The notes under the pieces were generated by a model, which searched no databases, was not told the DNA's origin, and saw nothing but the letters and a program-made list of their open reading frames with translations. The position numbers and the translations under genes were made by a program. Below are positions 62,460 through 64,000 of a DNA stretch of 64,000 nucleotides, piece after piece. The DNA comes from Panicum virgatum (Eukaryota > Streptophyta > Magnoliopsida > Poales > Poaceae), in contig NC_053138.1 in the NCBI RefSeq assembly GCF_016808335.1, positions 10,843,900 through 10,907,899 of the forward strand. The letters are read 5' to 3'. Position 1 is the first letter of the stretch. Every line of letters begins with the position of its first letter.

Positions 62460-63550
62460 GCAGCAGCACTCCAGAGGGAGGCTAGGCTATCTCCGGAGCA
62501 GAGCAGCACGAGGATTTTCGCTTGTGTCGGCTGGTATCCGCCTGTTTTTATTTCCTAGGGATACGGATTTTTTTTTTAAAAAAAAAGATGATAGGGATTT
62601 TTATAGTCCAAAAAAAAATGCAGGTAACGCGAGGCTTAAGCGTGTAAACTTCAGTAAATTTTGCGTTCCCGTGTTCTGAGAATCCTGCGTTCCAAAGACA
62701 CCCTAGTGTCGGAATTGCAAAATGCTCCGTTTACTTGCGACATAGAAAAAACAACTCCAGCTCATTGAAGAATAACATCTGTAATATCGAATATGTCGTT
62801 TGAAAACAATCGAAAATTTCATTCAAATGAAATATATACACGAGGCGTGAATAAGAAATTAAAACTTAAAAGGCGCATTGCATCAAACATGTGGGGGTGG
62901 GGAGTCGGTGGCGTCTGCTCTGTTTATTATAGGCACCCTCCTTTTCGTTTATCTAGTCACTAATCCATTGCTTTCTGGAAAGAAAGAAAAAAAAAAGGTG
63001 ATGGGATGTGAACGGGGATGCCATAAGCGCTCGGCTGATCAAGTGATCATGGGGTATCGATGGATTGATTTCGGTGCTCGAGAGCACGAGGATCGGTTAG
63101 TAATGGCGCTAGACTCGCGCCAAAAAGGGGTGCTTTGGTGGGGTGGTGTCGTTGACGAATGCGGGGGGTGTCGGGTGGGACGTTGATTTCGCCGGGGGCT
63201 TCCTTGGCGAGGCTGCAATCTCCGGCCGGGGCCGGGCCGGGACGGACGCGAACCGCCGCAACGGCGACGGCGCATCGGCCGGCAGGTCGGCCGGACAGAC
63301 CATGCTTGGGAAGCGATCGACGCGTCTCGTACGTGTAGTCCTCCATCCGACGCGACGCCACGCCACCACCATACTCATCGGCACGGCGAGAGCCTGCCGG
63401 TGAGTCCGAGCTTAATACGGGGCCTTCCTCAAGTGTTGGTTACGCCGGTGGGCCTCGCTCGCTCGCGCCAACATCATGCCAGCCACTGTGCCAAGTCCAG
63501 GCTGCGAAGCAACGTCGCTGTGGCTGCCTGCCGTTGCCGGCCGGATCCGT
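62460..63550. other. Region upstream of GDSL copy 2, no gene recognised
   Basis: It has a poly-T/A run near 62,560-62,590 and a GC-rich stretch at 63,130-63,400. The short frames show no domain. Confidence 0.4.
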
Positions 63551-63555
63551 TCTGA

Positions 63556-63901
63556 GCCCTGTTTAGTAGCAAAATTTAAAATTCCAAATCTATCACATCG
63601 AATGAAAATTTTACATGCATGAAGTACTAAATCTAGACGAAACAAAAAACTAATTACATAGTTTGCTTGTAAATTTCGAGACGAATCTAATGAGACTAAT
63701 TAGGCAATGATTAAATACTAAATTGCTACAATAATTGCTAGAGTACCCATACTCTAATGATGAATTAATTAGGCTCATTAGATTTTTCTCGTAGTTTACA
63801 GACGAGTTCTGTAATTAGTTTCACGATTAGTCTATATTTAACACTTCAAATACGAAAAGATTCTATTTCAAAAATTTTACGCAGACAACTAAACAAGGCC
63901 C
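63556..63901. mobile_element. MITE with GGGCCTTGTTTAG-type ends
   Basis: The left end GCCCTGTTTAGTAGCAAAAT and the right end, whose inverse is GGGCCTTGTTTAGTTG, form imperfect terminal inverted repeats. Both are followed by AAAATTT(AAAATT) motifs. It is AT-rich and non-coding. This type is very common near panicoid genes. Confidence 0.7.
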
Positions 63902-64000
63902 TAGCTAGCTGGTCACTATTTTTTATAACGAAATAATAAAAAATCATGCATGCTGCCGCCGGGCTAGTTAGCACCGTGGAACTGGTGGCGCCCGGTGGTG

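Overview
This window is nuclear DNA from a grass, most likely a panicoid. The support is five multi-exon genes with GT-AG introns and closest recall to plant families, a grass-type transposon load (Stowaway MITEs, a SMART, CACTA, Helitron, hAT, Tekay-type Gypsy) and a DUF4220/DUF594 gene family typical of cereals. I see no bacterial, organellar or CRISPR features.

Layout. (1) 1-11,707, + strand: the HECT E3 ubiquitin ligase UPL6. It lacks only its first exon, which lies left of the window. The 25 exons visible here join in frame into 975 residues ending at a stop. Its introns carry two Stowaway MITEs, another MITE, a trinucleotide microsatellite and a complete 312-bp SMART mini-LTR retrotransposon with a perfect target-site duplication (TSD). 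(2) 11.7-14.6 kb: intergenic, with three Stowaway-like MITEs in a row. (3) 14,659-17,228, + strand: ECHIDNA/TVP23, a trans-Golgi membrane protein, with six exons and 183 residues. (4) 17.2-20.7 kb: a decayed last exon of a GDSL esterase, then a DUF594 gene on the - strand that lacks its membrane N-terminal half. (5) 20.7-27.7 kb: a G-box minisatellite, Helitron-like ends, a MITE, a 4.7-kb CACTA element and a small MITE. (6) 27,677-45,431: a non-autonomous LTR retrotransposon with perfect TSD CTATT. It is interrupted by a very young Tekay-type Gypsy complex (29,010-43,036) that has two 3,834-bp LTRs, a remnant of a third LTR and an intact 1,471-residue gag-pol. (7) 45.5-46.3 kb: the broken N-terminal half of a second DUF4220/DUF594 gene. 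(8) 46.5-50.2 kb: a diverged copy of 16.3-18.5 kb, interrupted by a 1.6-kb Helitron carrying a two-exon gene fragment. (9) 49,875-53,643 and 56,521-62,303, - strand: two paralogous five-exon GDSL esterase/lipase genes, separated by a SINE. The second has a hAT element with perfect TSD in intron 1. (10) 62.3-64 kb: upstream region and a MITE.

How the genes relate. ECHIDNA acts in trans-Golgi secretion of cell-wall material. Both GDSL proteins have one N-terminal membrane segment followed by the SGNH catalytic blocks, as expected for a type II Golgi enzyme that could act on cell-wall polysaccharide. Their shared location is suggestive, but no functional link is shown by the sequence. UPL6 is a separate ubiquitin-pathway gene. 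ECHIDNA 3' sequence and the GDSL last exon occur together twice, so part of the interval was duplicated as a block and later invaded by transposons.

I found no clear new biological system. The strongest unusual items are the SMART in UPL6, the three-LTR Gypsy array with a microhomology deletion, the hairpin-rich repeats in its leader, the Helitron-borne gene fragment, the tRNA-like triplet inside the CACTA, and the hAT with a tandemly doubled 187-bp end.
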